64,000 bases of DNA, taken from assembly GCF_006443685.1 (NCBI RefSeq), contig NZ_VFYP01000001.1, forward strand, positions 2,108,001 to 2,172,000, written 5' to 3'. The translations under genes were made by a program, and so were the position numbers. The stretch comes from Rhizobium glycinendophyticum (GTDB lineage: Bacteria > Pseudomonadota > Alphaproteobacteria > Rhizobiales > Rhizobiaceae). The notes under the pieces were generated by a model. The model saw nothing but the letters and a program-made list of their open reading frames with translations, searched no databases and was not told the origin of the DNA. Position 1 is the stretch's first letter. Each line of letters starts with the position of its first letter. Below, piece after piece: positions 43,541-52,977 of this stretch.

Positions 43541-44719
43541 TCATGCATAAGACGGCCGTTCGCCCTCGTGCCAGACGACGACAGAATTGCGGCCATTGAC
43601 CTTCGCCGAGTGGAGAGCGGCATCGGCGCGCTTCAGCAGCTCGTCAGGCGTCACCTGCACGGCGCCATGGGCGACGCCGACGCTGACGGTCACGCTGACC
43701 AGGGCATCCCCAAGCGCGAAGATCTGCTGGGCGACACTTTCGCAGATCACATGCCCGAGAGCTTCCGCCTTTTCCAGGTCGCAGAAGGGGATGTAGGCGG
43801 CGAATTCCGCGCCGGCGAGGCGGCCGAGAAGCGCATGGGGCGGCAGTTCGCGCGCGATGAGGTCGGCGCAGGTTTTGAGCACATGATCGCCACCGGAGTG
43901 ACCGAAACGATCATTGATTCTTTTCACGTGGTCGACGTCAACATAGAGGAAGGCCCCCTCGCCACGGACCTTCATCGACAGGGTTTGCAGCATGTCGAGG
44001 AACGTGCCGCGATTGACGAGACCGGTCAGCGTATCGGTGGCAGCCGCCCACTGGTTTTCGAGCTGCAAGCGCTCCTTGAACAGGATGGGGAGAGACATTC
44101 CAGTCACGATGCCATGCAGGAGAAGTTCGAGCGCCAGAAAACCGAACCAGAGCGACTGCTCCGGCAAGGCGCCCCCCTCGCCCGTCAACGACCAGCCGAG
44201 CGCCGCGAGCGCACCAAGAAGGCTGATGCCTCCATGCGCACCGAACCAGGTCATCATCATCGGGCGGCTCGGCAAATGCTCCTCGCGCACGGAGACGCGC
44301 AGTTCATGCACGACGAGGCCGGCATAGATGGCGGTCAGGACGCCCCAGAGGACCAACGGCGCGAGGACACCGGCGTGGAAAACGGGAACGATCGTCGTCA
44401 GAGCCATCCACAGGAGCGGACCGGCGGACGCCAGATTGAGATCGACGTCGCGGTGATCGAAGCGCCTGAACCCCTGCCAGGCAAGCCCGAGGCTCATCAG
44501 CATGAGGCCGGGGCCGATGGTCACACTGCCGAGACCATAGGTGCCGGTATAGAAGGCCGACAGCAGAGAACCTACAGATGCAGTACCGGCGGAGGCGGAC
44601 CAAATGAGAGATTCCTGCCGACCCGGCTCCGTGCGCCAATTGCGCCAGAACAGCAATGCGAACGTCGCCTGAACGACAAACCCGCAGAGCATGATGGTGG
44701 GAACGTTTACAAAGGACAT
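43541..44719 (-). CDS. Membrane GGDEF-domain protein with degenerate signature
   Basis: A 392-residue protein. Seven hydrophobic segments (about 5-215) form a membrane sensor, followed by a GGDEF domain (about 235-385). The metal and nucleotide part is intact (LYVDVDHVKRINDRFGHSGG). The signature GGDEF reads AGAEF in RLAGAEFAAYIPF, so the third residue, which helps bind metal in active diguanylate cyclases, is Ala. No RxxD inhibitory site lies upstream. It may be inactive or act as a c-di-GMP or GTP receptor. No EAL domain. Start ATG 44719. Confidence 0.85.
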   Translation of the reverse strand: MSFVNVPTIMLCGFVVQATFALLFWRNWRTEPGRQESLIWSASAGTASVGSLLSAFYTGTYGLGSVTIGPGLMLMSLGLAWQGFRRFDHRDVDLNLASAGPLLWMALTTIVPVFHAGVLAPLVLWGVLTAIYAGLVVHELRVSVREEHLPSRPMMMTWFGAHGGISLLGALAALGWSLTGEGGALPEQSLWFGFLALELLLHGIVTGMSLPILFKERLQLENQWAAATDTLTGLVNRGTFLDMLQTLSMKVRGEGAFLYVDVDHVKRINDRFGHSGGDHVLKTCADLIARELPPHALLGRLAGAEFAAYIPFCDLEKAEALGHVICESVAQQIFALGDALVSVTVSVGVAHGAVQVTPDELLKRADAALHSAKVNGRNSVVVWHEGERPSYA

Positions 44720-44912
44720 AAAGAAAAGCCTCGATTGCGCACAACAAGATTAACCGTGCGACAACGCTAGGCCGCAGGCTTTAACCACTCCTCAAGGCAA
44801 TCATTAGGATTTGAATGATCCCGGCTTCTGCACAGCCATCTCAGGCGCAATCAGGGCGTGTCGCGAGATCCTTTAGACCAGATGCCACCGGTTCCACACG
44901 CCCGGCACGAAA

Positions 44913-44940
44913 AAGCCCGCCCCCAGCTGGAGACGGGCTT
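44913..44940 (-). terminator. Terminator after gnd
   Basis: A long stem AAGCCCG..CGGGCTT with mostly paired inner bases (some G-T pairs) around AGCT. Read on the minus strand it is followed by TTTTCG. It lies about 25 bases after the gnd stop. Confidence 0.75.
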
Positions 44941-44965
44941 GTAACGGACAAAAGAGTCCGGGCTG

Positions 44966-46387
44966 TCAGAATTGACCGGCCCAGGGGCCGTGATGGATAT
45001 CCTTGCCGTCGAGGCGGTCGAAGCCATGGGCGCCGAAGAAATCGCGCTGGGCCTGAATCAGATTGGCCGTGCCGCGCCCACGACGATAGGTATCGAAATA
45101 GGAAAGCGCCGAAGAAAGCGCCGGGATCGGCAGCCCTGCCAAGGCGGCATGGGCCACGACGCGTCGGAGCGCCCCGTCGGTATCCTTGACGATTGACGCA
45201 AAGGCCGGCGTCACCACAAGGTTCGGCACGTTCGGGTCCTTGGTGAAGGCCGAGGTGATCTCGTCGAGGAACTGCGAGCGGATGATGCAGCCGGCGCGCC
45301 AGATGCGGGCAATCGTCGGCATGGGAAGGGACCAGCCGAACTCACCGGATGCGGCCGTCATGACGGCAAAGCCCTGGGCATAGGCGGCGACCTTGGCAGC
45401 CAGCAGCGCGTTTTCGAGATCGGCGATGAAGGCGGCGCGGTCTTTGGGTGCTTCAACGGCGGCAGGCAGACCGAACAGCTTTTCCGCCGCCAGACGTTCC
45501 TCACGCAGTGACGACAAGACGCGGCCGGCAACGGCGGCTTCGATGCCGGAGGCGGCGACGCCGAGGTTTTGCGCCTCGATCGCCGACCACTTGCCGGTGC
45601 CCTTCTGGCCGGCGGCATCGACGATCACGTCGACCATCGGCTTGCCGGTCTCCGGATCTGTCGCCTTCAGCACCTTCTCGGTGATTTCAATGAGGTAGGA
45701 GTTGAGGCGGCCCTTGTTCCACTGGCCGAAGATCTCGCCGATCTCCTGGGCCGAGAGCTTCAGACCATCGCGCAGGATGCCGTAGACTTCGGCGATCATC
45801 TGCATGTCGGCATATTCGATGCCGTTGTGGATCGTCTTGACGAAGTGCCCGGCGCCATCGGTGCCGAGCCAGGCGACGCAGGGGTCACCGTTGAACTTGG
45901 CGGCGATCGAGGTGAGCACAGGCTCGACGCGCTTCCAGCTTTCTTCGGTGCCGCCGACCATGATTGACGGGCCATGGCGGGCCCCTTCTTCACCGCCGGA
46001 CACGCCCATGCCGATGAAGGTCAGGCCGGTGCCGGCGAGCTTTTCGAAGCGTGCGACCGTATCGTGGAAATTGGCATTGCCGGCATCGATCATGATGTCG
46101 TTCTGAGCCAGATGCGGCATCAGCGCCGCCATCTGCTGATCGACGGCATCGCCGGCCTTGATCATGATGATGATCGGACGCGGCGGCCGGATGGCAGCGA
46201 CGAACTCTTCGATCGTGTGGCAGCCGATAATCTGTCCGGCCAGATCGCCGGCCTCGCCAAGGAATTCGTCGGTGCGCGCCGGCGTTCGGTTGAAGACCGC
46301 GATCCGATTGCCTTTCTCGGCAATGTTGAGCGCGAGATTGGAGCCCATGACTCCGAGACCGATCAGTCCGATTTCTGCCTGCTGCAC
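44966..46387 (-). CDS. gnd: 6-phosphogluconate dehydrogenase, decarboxylating
   Basis: A 473-residue NADP-dependent enzyme of the oxidative pentose phosphate pathway, forming ribulose 5-phosphate and CO2. Rossmann motif GLGVMGSNLALNIAEKG at residues 11-27. Substrate motifs: DAGNANFHDT (about 101), GMGVSGGEEGARHGPS-type loop, KTIHNGIEYADMQMI (about 184, catalytic Lys) and C-terminal YFDTYRRGRGTANLIQAQRD. The usual length. It lies 97 bases from fixS but separate from the fix operon. Confidence 0.97.
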   Translation of the reverse strand: MQQAEIGLIGLGVMGSNLALNIAEKGNRIAVFNRTPARTDEFLGEAGDLAGQIIGCHTIEEFVAAIRPPRPIIIMIKAGDAVDQQMAALMPHLAQNDIMIDAGNANFHDTVARFEKLAGTGLTFIGMGVSGGEEGARHGPSIMVGGTEESWKRVEPVLTSIAAKFNGDPCVAWLGTDGAGHFVKTIHNGIEYADMQMIAEVYGILRDGLKLSAQEIGEIFGQWNKGRLNSYLIEITEKVLKATDPETGKPMVDVIVDAAGQKGTGKWSAIEAQNLGVAASGIEAAVAGRVLSSLREERLAAEKLFGLPAAVEAPKDRAAFIADLENALLAAKVAAYAQGFAVMTAASGEFGWSLPMPTIARIWRAGCIIRSQFLDEITSAFTKDPNVPNLVVTPAFASIVKDTDGALRRVVAHAALAGLPIPALSSALSYFDTYRRGRGTANLIQAQRDFFGAHGFDRLDGKDIHHGPWAGQF

Positions 46388-46484
46388 GACGAGACCTCAC
46401 TATGCAAATACAAGAACGCGGGCTTTCTCGCATTCATAGCGCTTTGCGGCAAGGCAGAAATTTGATCAGACGGTAAAGGACCTG

Positions 46485-46640
46485 TCACAAAGCCGGCTTG
46501 TCTTCGTCGTCGGTGATGACTCGCCAGGCGGCGCCGTCGAGGTCATCATACTGGCCGCTTTTCAGCGACCAGAGGAAGGCAAAGAGACCGAGACCGCCTA
46601 GGAAGAGTGCGATCGGAATGAGGAAGATCAGCATGTTCAT
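46485..46640 (-). CDS. fixS: cbb3 oxidase maturation protein FixS/CcoS
   Basis: A 51-residue membrane protein. N-terminal MNMLIFLIPIALFLGGLGLF forms the single TM, followed by AFLWSLKSGQYDDLDGAAWR and an acidic end, the CcoS hallmark. It helps insert haem and copper into the cbb3 oxidase. The ATG overlaps the fixI stop (ATGA), placing it last in fixGHIS. Confidence 0.95.
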   Translation of the reverse strand: MNMLIFLIPIALFLGGLGLFAFLWSLKSGQYDDLDGAAWRVITDDEDKPAL

Positions 46641-48952
46641 GCGGCAAGCCTCGGCTGTGCGGCGGGGCCAGTTACGCGCGTCCCCGTTTCGGCTTCTCCG
46701 CTTGACGCCTCGTCGAGGGCCAGGCGATTGAGTCGGAGCGCATTGGCAACGACGATGATCGAAGAGGTCGACATCGCGACCGCCGCGATCAACGGAGTTG
46801 CGTAGCCGAGCAATGCGATCGGCACGGCAATGACGTTGTAGCCGATGGCGAGTGCAAAGTTCTCGCGGATCAGCCTCCCGGCGCGGCGTGACGCCTCGAT
46901 GGCGAAGGGCACGGCCTCCAGCCCATCACGCATGAAGACGAAGTCCGCAGCCTGACGGCCGACATCGGCGGCCGTGGCCGGTGCCATGGAGACATGGGCG
47001 GCCGCAAGCGCCGGCGCATCATTGATGCCGTCCCCGACCATCAGCAGCTTGCTCCCTTCTGCGGCAGCCTCCGCACAGCCTTCCGCTTTCTGGCGCGGGC
47101 TCAGTCCCGAGCGCCAGCTGTCGATCCCGAGCTCACGCGCAATCTTGGCGACGACCACCGCCCGGTCGCCAGACAGGATGCCGAGCCGGAAGCCGGAGGC
47201 CTTTAGCTGCCGAACCGCAGTCTCGGCGCGCGGACGCAGAATGTCCTCGAAATGGAAGGTCGCGATCTCCGCGCCATCGCGCGACAGCACCACTTCCGAA
47301 TACGGATTGGGGATAAGTTCGGCCTGCGCCTCGCCGCAGGCGAAGGCGCGATGTCCGAGCCGCCAAGTGCCTTCTGAGGTTGCGGCCTCGACGCCGGCGC
47401 CCGGAACCTCGCGCACACCGTCGAAGCTGCGTGGCTGAAGCGAATAGGCGCTCCACAAGGCACGCGACAGTGGATGGCGCGAGTGGGCGGCAAGACCTGC
47501 AGCGATCGCAAAGGCTTCGGCCGTGACAGCCGGTCCATCGACGAGGCGCGGACGGCCGAGGGTGAGCGTTCCGGTCTTGTCGAAGGCGATGGTGTCCACC
47601 TGCGCCAGCCTCTCCATGGCCGAGCCATCCTTGACCATGATGCCGGCCTTGAACAGCCGGCCAGCGGCCACGACCTGCACGACAGGCACGGCGAGACCGA
47701 GTGCGCAGGGGCAGGTGATGATCAGGACAGCGATCGCGACCATCATCGCATGCTTCCAGTCGCCGTCGTAGAGGCCCCAGGTAACGAAGGAGGTGATGGC
47801 GAGAAGGTGCACGGCGGGCGAATAGAACTGGGCAGCCCGGTCGGCAATCCGCCGGTAATGAGCTCTGCCCCCTTCGGCGGCTTCCATCAGGTGGATGATT
47901 TCCGCGAGGAAGGAATTGGTGACGGTGGCGGTCGCCGAGATGGTCAGCGAGCCAGTGAGGCTCAAGGTGCCCGCCTGAACGGCGCTGCCGGGCGCCACGG
48001 ATTGCGGCGCGCTTTCACCGTTGACAATCGACACGTCGAGATCGCTTTCGCCCGCAATCACCACCCCGTCCACCGGAATGCGGTCGCCTGCGGCAATCGC
48101 GATGCGGTCACCGACCTTGATGTCTTCAACGGCGCGGTAGTCCTGGGTGCCGAATTCGCCGATCACCATCGCTCCGCGAGGGCTCAGACGCGCGAGGCCT
48201 GATATGGCCGAGCGAGCCCGGTCGCGCATGACGTGGTCGAGCGTGCGACCAATGAGAAGAAAGAAGAGAAGAGAGGCCGTCGCATCGAAATAGGCGTGTT
48301 CGCCGTGATGGATGGTTTCCCACAGCGAAGCGGCATAGGACAGCGTAATGCCAATGGCGATCGGCACATCCATGTTGGTACGGCCGTGTGTCAAGGCGCC
48401 CCAGGCGGATTGATAAAAGAAGCGGCCGGCATAGATCAGCGCGGGAGCCGCAATCATTGCCGAAATCCAGTGGAAAAGGTCGCGTGTCGCGGCATCCGCA
48501 CCCGACCAGACGGAGACGGAGAGGAGCATGATGTTGGTCGCAGCGAAGCCGGACACGGCAACGGCACGGATCAACTGATTGCGCAGTGAATCGGAGGCCT
48601 CTTCGACCGCCGTGAACAGATGCGATTCATAGCCGGTCGCGGCGATGGCGCGGGGCAGTGCGACCGGATCGGTCTCCACCCCGTCGACACTCTCCTTCCA
48701 GACAACCGAGACGCGTTTGGTCGACAGGTTGACCCTGGCACGCTCGACCTGCGGCAGCGCTTTCAGCGCATGCTCTACCGTGGTGATGCAGGTCCCGCAG
48801 TGAACGGCCGGCACACTCAGATCCACTTGCCAGAGGCCCGGGCCGACGGCGCGGCTCGACAGTCTGAGTTCCTCGGCGGACGGCAGCGCATGCCCTGCCC
48901 GCTCAATATCGAGTGCCCCTTCCGATCCGGCTGCACAGCAACTCATCGTCAT
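46637..48952 (-). CDS. fixI: Copper-translocating P-type ATPase FixI/CcoI
   Basis: A 771-residue P1B-ATPase that supplies copper for cbb3 oxidase assembly. The N-terminal SCCAAG and HMA-type PAVHCGTCITTVEHAL (about 50-65) bind copper. The membrane copper site CPCALGLAVP is at about 420, phosphorylation site DKTGTLT (about 463), HP motif HSRHPLSRA and GDGINDAPAL near 650. It overlaps fixH and fixS by 4 bases each, so the genes are translationally coupled. Confidence 0.96.
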   Translation of the reverse strand: MTMSCCAAGSEGALDIERAGHALPSAEELRLSSRAVGPGLWQVDLSVPAVHCGTCITTVEHALKALPQVERARVNLSTKRVSVVWKESVDGVETDPVALPRAIAATGYESHLFTAVEEASDSLRNQLIRAVAVSGFAATNIMLLSVSVWSGADAATRDLFHWISAMIAAPALIYAGRFFYQSAWGALTHGRTNMDVPIAIGITLSYAASLWETIHHGEHAYFDATASLLFFLLIGRTLDHVMRDRARSAISGLARLSPRGAMVIGEFGTQDYRAVEDIKVGDRIAIAAGDRIPVDGVVIAGESDLDVSIVNGESAPQSVAPGSAVQAGTLSLTGSLTISATATVTNSFLAEIIHLMEAAEGGRAHYRRIADRAAQFYSPAVHLLAITSFVTWGLYDGDWKHAMMVAIAVLIITCPCALGLAVPVVQVVAAGRLFKAGIMVKDGSAMERLAQVDTIAFDKTGTLTLGRPRLVDGPAVTAEAFAIAAGLAAHSRHPLSRALWSAYSLQPRSFDGVREVPGAGVEAATSEGTWRLGHRAFACGEAQAELIPNPYSEVVLSRDGAEIATFHFEDILRPRAETAVRQLKASGFRLGILSGDRAVVVAKIARELGIDSWRSGLSPRQKAEGCAEAAAEGSKLLMVGDGINDAPALAAAHVSMAPATAADVGRQAADFVFMRDGLEAVPFAIEASRRAGRLIRENFALAIGYNVIAVPIALLGYATPLIAAVAMSTSSIIVVANALRLNRLALDEASSGEAETGTRVTGPAAQPRLAA

Positions 48953-49437
48953 TCTCCCGAAACGGTGATCCGGTGGGCTTCGTGCATCACGAGCTTGCCG
49001 TCCTTCTCGGCCTTGATCTCGACGATCCAGCTCCCGGCGAGCACCTCACGCTCGGCCAGATAGACCCCGTCGCCCGCCGGCGTCAGCACCTGTTCGAAAT
49101 CCTGATGTTCGCCGACCGGACGCTTGAAGTGGGCAATGACGCTGTCGGCGACGACGGGCACGTTGCCGGGTAAGGTCAAGTGATAGCGGATGCCGTCGCG
49201 CTTGACGGCGAGTTCGCCATTGATGCCTGTCGCCAGCATCTGGCGGATGGCCTCGGTCTTGCCATTGAACTGCTGGCTGGCGACATAGGTGTTGGCAACC
49301 ACCAGACCGCTCCAGGTCGACGTCGCGAGATAGGCCATGGTGAAGTTCACCGCGATGATGATACCGAAGAAGGCGACCATGACGGCCAGCATGTGGCGGC
49401 CGGTGAAGGTGAAGGGCTTGGCGGCTCTGGCGGTCAT
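48949..49437 (-). CDS. fixH: FixH/CcoH family protein
   Basis: A 162-residue membrane protein. One TM at about 13-36 (GRHMLAVMVAFFGIIIAVNF) precedes a periplasmic domain with the FixH pattern VASQQFNGKTEAIRQM and a C-terminal RPVGEHQDFEQVL. CcoH is needed for cbb3 oxidase stability or assembly. It overlaps fixG and fixI by 4 bases each. Confidence 0.92.
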   Translation of the reverse strand: MTARAAKPFTFTGRHMLAVMVAFFGIIIAVNFTMAYLATSTWSGLVVANTYVASQQFNGKTEAIRQMLATGINGELAVKRDGIRYHLTLPGNVPVVADSVIAHFKRPVGEHQDFEQVLTPAGDGVYLAEREVLAGSWIVEIKAEKDGKLVMHEAHRITVSGE

Positions 49438-51020
49438 TTCTTGGCTCCCGGGGCATTGAAGATGGCAGTGTAGCTGTCCTGCTCGGCGCTGTCCTTGTCC
49501 TTCGCGATGAAGGTGACCTCCTGGGTCTCGGACTGAGCGAATTCGGCAGGCAGCGTGACGAAGACTTTTAGCGTCGTCGCTTCATCCGGTTCGACGGAAA
49601 CGGTGAAAGTGCGAGCCGGCGGCTCATTCACGCCATTGATCTTCATGACCGCCTCCGGAAGATTGTCGAGCGTGACCTCGATCTCGCGCGGTGTCGCGAT
49701 CATGTTGAGCAGGCGAACCGTGTAGCCGTTGCGGATAGAACCGTCCGATTCGAGCACGTATTGCGGATTACGATCATGCAATACGTTCACCTCGAGCCGG
49801 TCGCGACCGACGAGAGAAATCAGAAGCCCGATCCCGACAGCGCTCCAGACACCCATATAGAGCAAGGTGCGTGGCCGAAGAATCACCCGCCAGTCGAAGT
49901 GGCGGATCTTGTCCGAGAAGGATCCGTCGGCATTGCGAACCTTGGACGGCTGGATGGGTGTGGTATTGCCGTTGGTGGCGAGCGCCATGTTCGACTGGTA
50001 TTCCTCGAGCGTCGCATAGGCGATCAGACCGCGCGGCTTGCCGGTCTTGTCCATGACGCTGTCACAGGCATCGATACAGAGTGCGCAGGTAATGCATTCG
50101 AGCTGCTGGCCGTCCCTGATATCGATACCCATGGGACAGACGACGACGCAGGCATTGCAGTCGACGCAGTCGCCGACCGGCTCACCGGCCGCGATCGCCT
50201 TTTTGGCATGGCGCGTACGCGGTTCTCCACGCCAGTCGTTGTAGGTGACGACGAGCGACTTCTCGTCGAGCATCGCCGCCTGAATGCGGGGCCAGGGACA
50301 CATGTAGATGCACACCTGCTCGCGCATCAGCCCACCGAAAACATAGGTCGTGGCCGTCAGGATGGCGACGGTGATATAGGCGACCGGATCGGCCTGACCG
50401 GTGAAAAAATCGACGGCAAGTGACGGCGCATCGGCAAAATAGAAGATCCAGGCACCACCGGTCGCGACCCCGATGGCAATCCAGGCGATATGTTTGCTCA
50501 AGCGCTTCCAGATCTTGTCAAAGGTCCACGGAGCGCCTTCCAGCTTGATGCGGGCGTTGCGGTCGCCCTCGATGAAACGTTCGACGACGAGGAAGAGATC
50601 GACCCAAACGGTCTGCGGACAGGTATAGCCGCACCAGGCGCGCCCGACCGCCGACGTGATCAGGAACAACCCGAACCCCGCCATGACCAGCAGACCGGCG
50701 ACATAGATGAACTCCTGCGGCCAAATCTCGATGAAGAAGAAATAGAAGCGGCGATGAGCGATGTCGATCAGCACGGCCTGGTCGGGCGCATAGGGGCCGC
50801 GGTCCCACCGCAGCCAAGGCGTCAGATAGTAGATGCCAAGCGTGATCGCCATGACGATCCACTTGAATTGCCGGAACTGGCCACTGGCCCGCTTGGGGAA
50901 GATCTTCTTGCGCGCTTCGTAGAGCGGCTTGCGATTCTTCGCCGACATGACCGCCTCGGCGTCATGTCTTTCGATCTCGACCGGATCAACGGCACTGTTC
51001 TGATCGGCATGCATGTTCAT
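49434..51020 (-). CDS. fixG: cbb3 oxidase assembly ferredoxin-like protein FixG/CcoG
   Basis: A 528-residue membrane protein with about five TMs and two [4Fe-4S] ferredoxin motifs (CVDCNACVVVCPMG about 265 and CITCALCIDACD about 285). An upstream CGYTCPQTVW and CIYMCPWPRIQ add the NapH-like Cys pairs. The C-terminal FixG-type Ig domain spans about 400-528. CcoG reduces copper for the FixI pump. First gene of fixGHIS. The box at 51077 lies 57-70 bases before its start. Confidence 0.96.
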   Translation of the reverse strand: MNMHADQNSAVDPVEIERHDAEAVMSAKNRKPLYEARKKIFPKRASGQFRQFKWIVMAITLGIYYLTPWLRWDRGPYAPDQAVLIDIAHRRFYFFFIEIWPQEFIYVAGLLVMAGFGLFLITSAVGRAWCGYTCPQTVWVDLFLVVERFIEGDRNARIKLEGAPWTFDKIWKRLSKHIAWIAIGVATGGAWIFYFADAPSLAVDFFTGQADPVAYITVAILTATTYVFGGLMREQVCIYMCPWPRIQAAMLDEKSLVVTYNDWRGEPRTRHAKKAIAAGEPVGDCVDCNACVVVCPMGIDIRDGQQLECITCALCIDACDSVMDKTGKPRGLIAYATLEEYQSNMALATNGNTTPIQPSKVRNADGSFSDKIRHFDWRVILRPRTLLYMGVWSAVGIGLLISLVGRDRLEVNVLHDRNPQYVLESDGSIRNGYTVRLLNMIATPREIEVTLDNLPEAVMKINGVNEPPARTFTVSVEPDEATTLKVFVTLPAEFAQSETQEVTFIAKDKDSAEQDSYTAIFNAPGAKK

Positions 51021-51076
51021 GAGAGGAGAACCCTTTTCTGATGTTCGCCTTTTCCCACCTCCCCCGCCACCCCGCC

Positions 51077-51090
51077 TTGACTTAAGTCAA
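51077..51090. promoter_or_regulatory. FNR/FixK box (anaerobox) upstream of fixG
   Basis: The 14-base perfect palindrome TTGACTTAAGTCAA matches the alphaproteobacterial FixK/FnrN consensus TTGA(C/T)-N4-(G/A)TCAA. It lies 57 bases before the fixG ATG (51020, minus strand). The likely activator is FnrN, encoded at 63501 in this window. Confidence 0.85.
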
Positions 51091-51145
51091 GCAGCGGCGA
51101 AGCGCCGCAATCCAAGCCACGGAACCGACGCAAGCAGAAACGACA

Positions 51146-51170
51146 AAGGCCGCATCGGGGATGCGGCCTT
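51146..51170 (-). terminator. Terminator after fixP
   Basis: A perfect 11-bp stem AAGGCCGCATC / GATGCGGCCTT with a three-base loop, 28 bases after the fixP stop (minus strand) and followed by TGTCGTTT. It separates fixNOQP from fixGHIS, with the fixG anaerobox just beyond. Confidence 0.8.
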
Positions 51171-51198
51171 CGACTTGGTCTGATCAATGGAGCGAGAC

Positions 51199-52065
51199 CT
51201 ACTCGCCGCCACCCAGCGAATGGACGAAGACGGTGAGCTGCTTCACCGTGCTGTCGCCGAGACGTGCAGTCCAGGCCGGCATTACGCCATGGCGCGGCTG
51301 GCGCACCTGGGCGGCAATTCCCGCTTCGCCGTCGACCTTGAGCCAGATGGCGTCGGCGAGGTTCGGCGCACCGAAGTCGCGTCCACCCTTGGCATCTTCG
51401 CCGTGGCAGGATGCGCAGTTATCCGCGAAGACCTGCTTGCCCGGTTCCACCAGAGCGGCATCGCTCGGCGTGCCCGTCAGGCTGATGACATAGGCTGCCA
51501 CCTGCTTGATCTGATCGGCGTCGAGGATTTCGCCGAAGGCCGGCATTTCCGACACGCGGGTGTCCGCATCGCCGTCATAGCGGATGCCGTGGGCAATCGT
51601 GGTGTGGATCGATTCGAGGTCACCACCCCAGAGCCAATCGTCATCGTTGAGGTTCGGATAACCGGGGCCACCGGCGGCACCAGAACCATGGCAAGGCGCG
51701 CAGTTGACCTTGAAGGCGGCAGCCCCGCCGGCGATGGCAAACTGGTTGAGCTCCTTGTCAGCGACGATCTGGTCGAGCGGAAGTGCTGCGATCTTGTCCA
51801 GATAGACCATCTGCGAGGTCTTGGCGGCCGCCAATTCCTGCGCCACCTCGGCGCGGCTGGAATAGCCCAGCAGGCCCTTGGTGTTGGTGGTCAGCATGGG
51901 CCAGGCGGGATAGAACACCGTATAGGCGATCGCCCAGAGAATGGTCACGTAGAAGGTATAGACCCACCAGCGCGGCATCGGATTGTTCAGTTCGCGAATG
52001 CCATCCCATTCGTGACCGGTGGTTTCGACGCCACTGATCTCGTCGATGTGTTTCTTGTCTGCCAT
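51199..52065 (-). CDS. fixP: cbb3 cytochrome oxidase dihaem subunit FixP/CcoP
   Basis: A 288-residue membrane-anchored dihaem cytochrome c. It starts MADKKHIDEISGVETTGHEWDGI, followed by one TM (about 33-55). Two haem-binding sites are seen: NCAPCHGSGAAG (about 136) and NCASCHGEDAKG (about 225), both CxxCH. It passes electrons to FixO and FixN. The length matches rhizobial FixP. It overlaps no neighbour but lies 3 bases from fixQ. Confidence 0.97.
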   Translation of the reverse strand: MADKKHIDEISGVETTGHEWDGIRELNNPMPRWWVYTFYVTILWAIAYTVFYPAWPMLTTNTKGLLGYSSRAEVAQELAAAKTSQMVYLDKIAALPLDQIVADKELNQFAIAGGAAAFKVNCAPCHGSGAAGGPGYPNLNDDDWLWGGDLESIHTTIAHGIRYDGDADTRVSEMPAFGEILDADQIKQVAAYVISLTGTPSDAALVEPGKQVFADNCASCHGEDAKGGRDFGAPNLADAIWLKVDGEAGIAAQVRQPRHGVMPAWTARLGDSTVKQLTVFVHSLGGGE

Positions 52066-52068
52066 TTT

Positions 52069-52221
52069 TCAATCCTCCTTGAGAGGGATGCTGGCTGCAT
52101 CATCGGCGGACTTCTTGCCGCCCGGGCGGAGTGTGAAGACGACGACGCCGGCGAAGAACAGGGCCATGGCGAGCAGGCCCCAGCTGTCGGCGAAGTGACG
52201 CATGGCGGTATAGGTTTCCAT
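52069..52221 (-). CDS. fixQ: cbb3 oxidase subunit FixQ/CcoQ
   Basis: A 50-residue subunit with one TM, METYTAMRHFADSWGLLAMA then LFFAGVVVFTLRPGGKKSAD. This is the standard CcoQ pattern. The ATG at 52221 is preceded by GAGAGG; a longer reading to 52257 runs into the fixO end. It stabilises the oxidase complex. Confidence 0.95.
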   Translation of the reverse strand: METYTAMRHFADSWGLLAMALFFAGVVVFTLRPGGKKSADDAASIPLKED

Positions 52222-52231
52222 GGGCCTCTCC

Positions 52232-52963
52232 TCAGCGGTAACCGGTCGCGTCGTCATAGGTGGAGAAGTCCACCAGCGTGCCGAGCATCTGCAGATAGGC
52301 GATCAGCGCATCCATTTCGGTGAGCTGGGCCGGATTGCCGTCGAAGTCACCGACCTTGGCCTTCGGATAGCGGGCAAGCAATCCTGACGTGTCGGCGTTC
52401 GGATCGGCCTGGGCGGCGAGATCCGCAGCCGCCAGCTCGACCATTTCGTCCGAGTAAGGCACGCCGACCATGCGGTTTGCCTTCAGGTCCATCTGAACAT
52501 TCGTGACCTTGAGCGGGGTCTCCTTCAGATAGGAATAGCTCGGCATGATCGATTCCGGCACGACGTCGCGCGGCTCGCTCAGATGCTGGACGTGCCACTC
52601 GTTGGAGTAGCGGTCGCCGACGCGGGCGAGATCCGGCCCTGTGCGCTTGGACCCCCACTGGAACGGATGGTCGTACATCGACTCCGCTGCCAGCGAGTAG
52701 TGACCGTAGCGCTCGACCTCATCCTTGAACGGCCGGATCATCTGGCTGTGACAGACATAGCAGCCTTCACGGACATAGATGTTGCGACCGGCCAGTTCGA
52801 GCGGAGAGTAGGGGCGCATGCCCTCTACCTTTTCGATTGTGTTCTCGAGGTAGAAGAGCGGGGCGATCTCGACGATGCCGCCGATGGTGACCACCAGAAG
52901 CGAACCGAGGAAGAGAAGGCTCGTGTTCTTCTCGAGGATTGCGTGTTTATCAAGAATGGACAT
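52232..52963 (-). CDS. fixO: cbb3 cytochrome oxidase monohaem subunit FixO/CcoO
   Basis: A 243-residue membrane-anchored cytochrome c. It starts [18 protein letters not shown] and has one TM (about 13-35). The single haem site [14 protein letters not shown] is near residue 72. [17 protein letters not shown] and a C-terminal [11 protein letters not shown] follow, as in other CcoO. ATG 52963 is preceded by AGGAAGG. An upstream reading to 52981 overlaps the fixN end. Confidence 0.97.
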   Translation of the reverse strand: MSILDKHAILEKNTSLLFLGSLLVVTIGGIVEIAPLFYLENTIEKVEGMRPYSPLELAGRNIYVREGCYVCHSQMIRPFKDEVERYGHYSLAAESMYDHPFQWGSKRTGPDLARVGDRYSNEWHVQHLSEPRDVVPESIMPSYSYLKETPLKVTNVQMDLKANRMVGVPYSDEMVELAAADLAAQADPNADTSGLLARYPKAKVGDFDGNPAQLTEMDALIAYLQMLGTLVDFSTYDDATGYR

Positions 52964-52977
52964 GAAAACCTTCCTTC

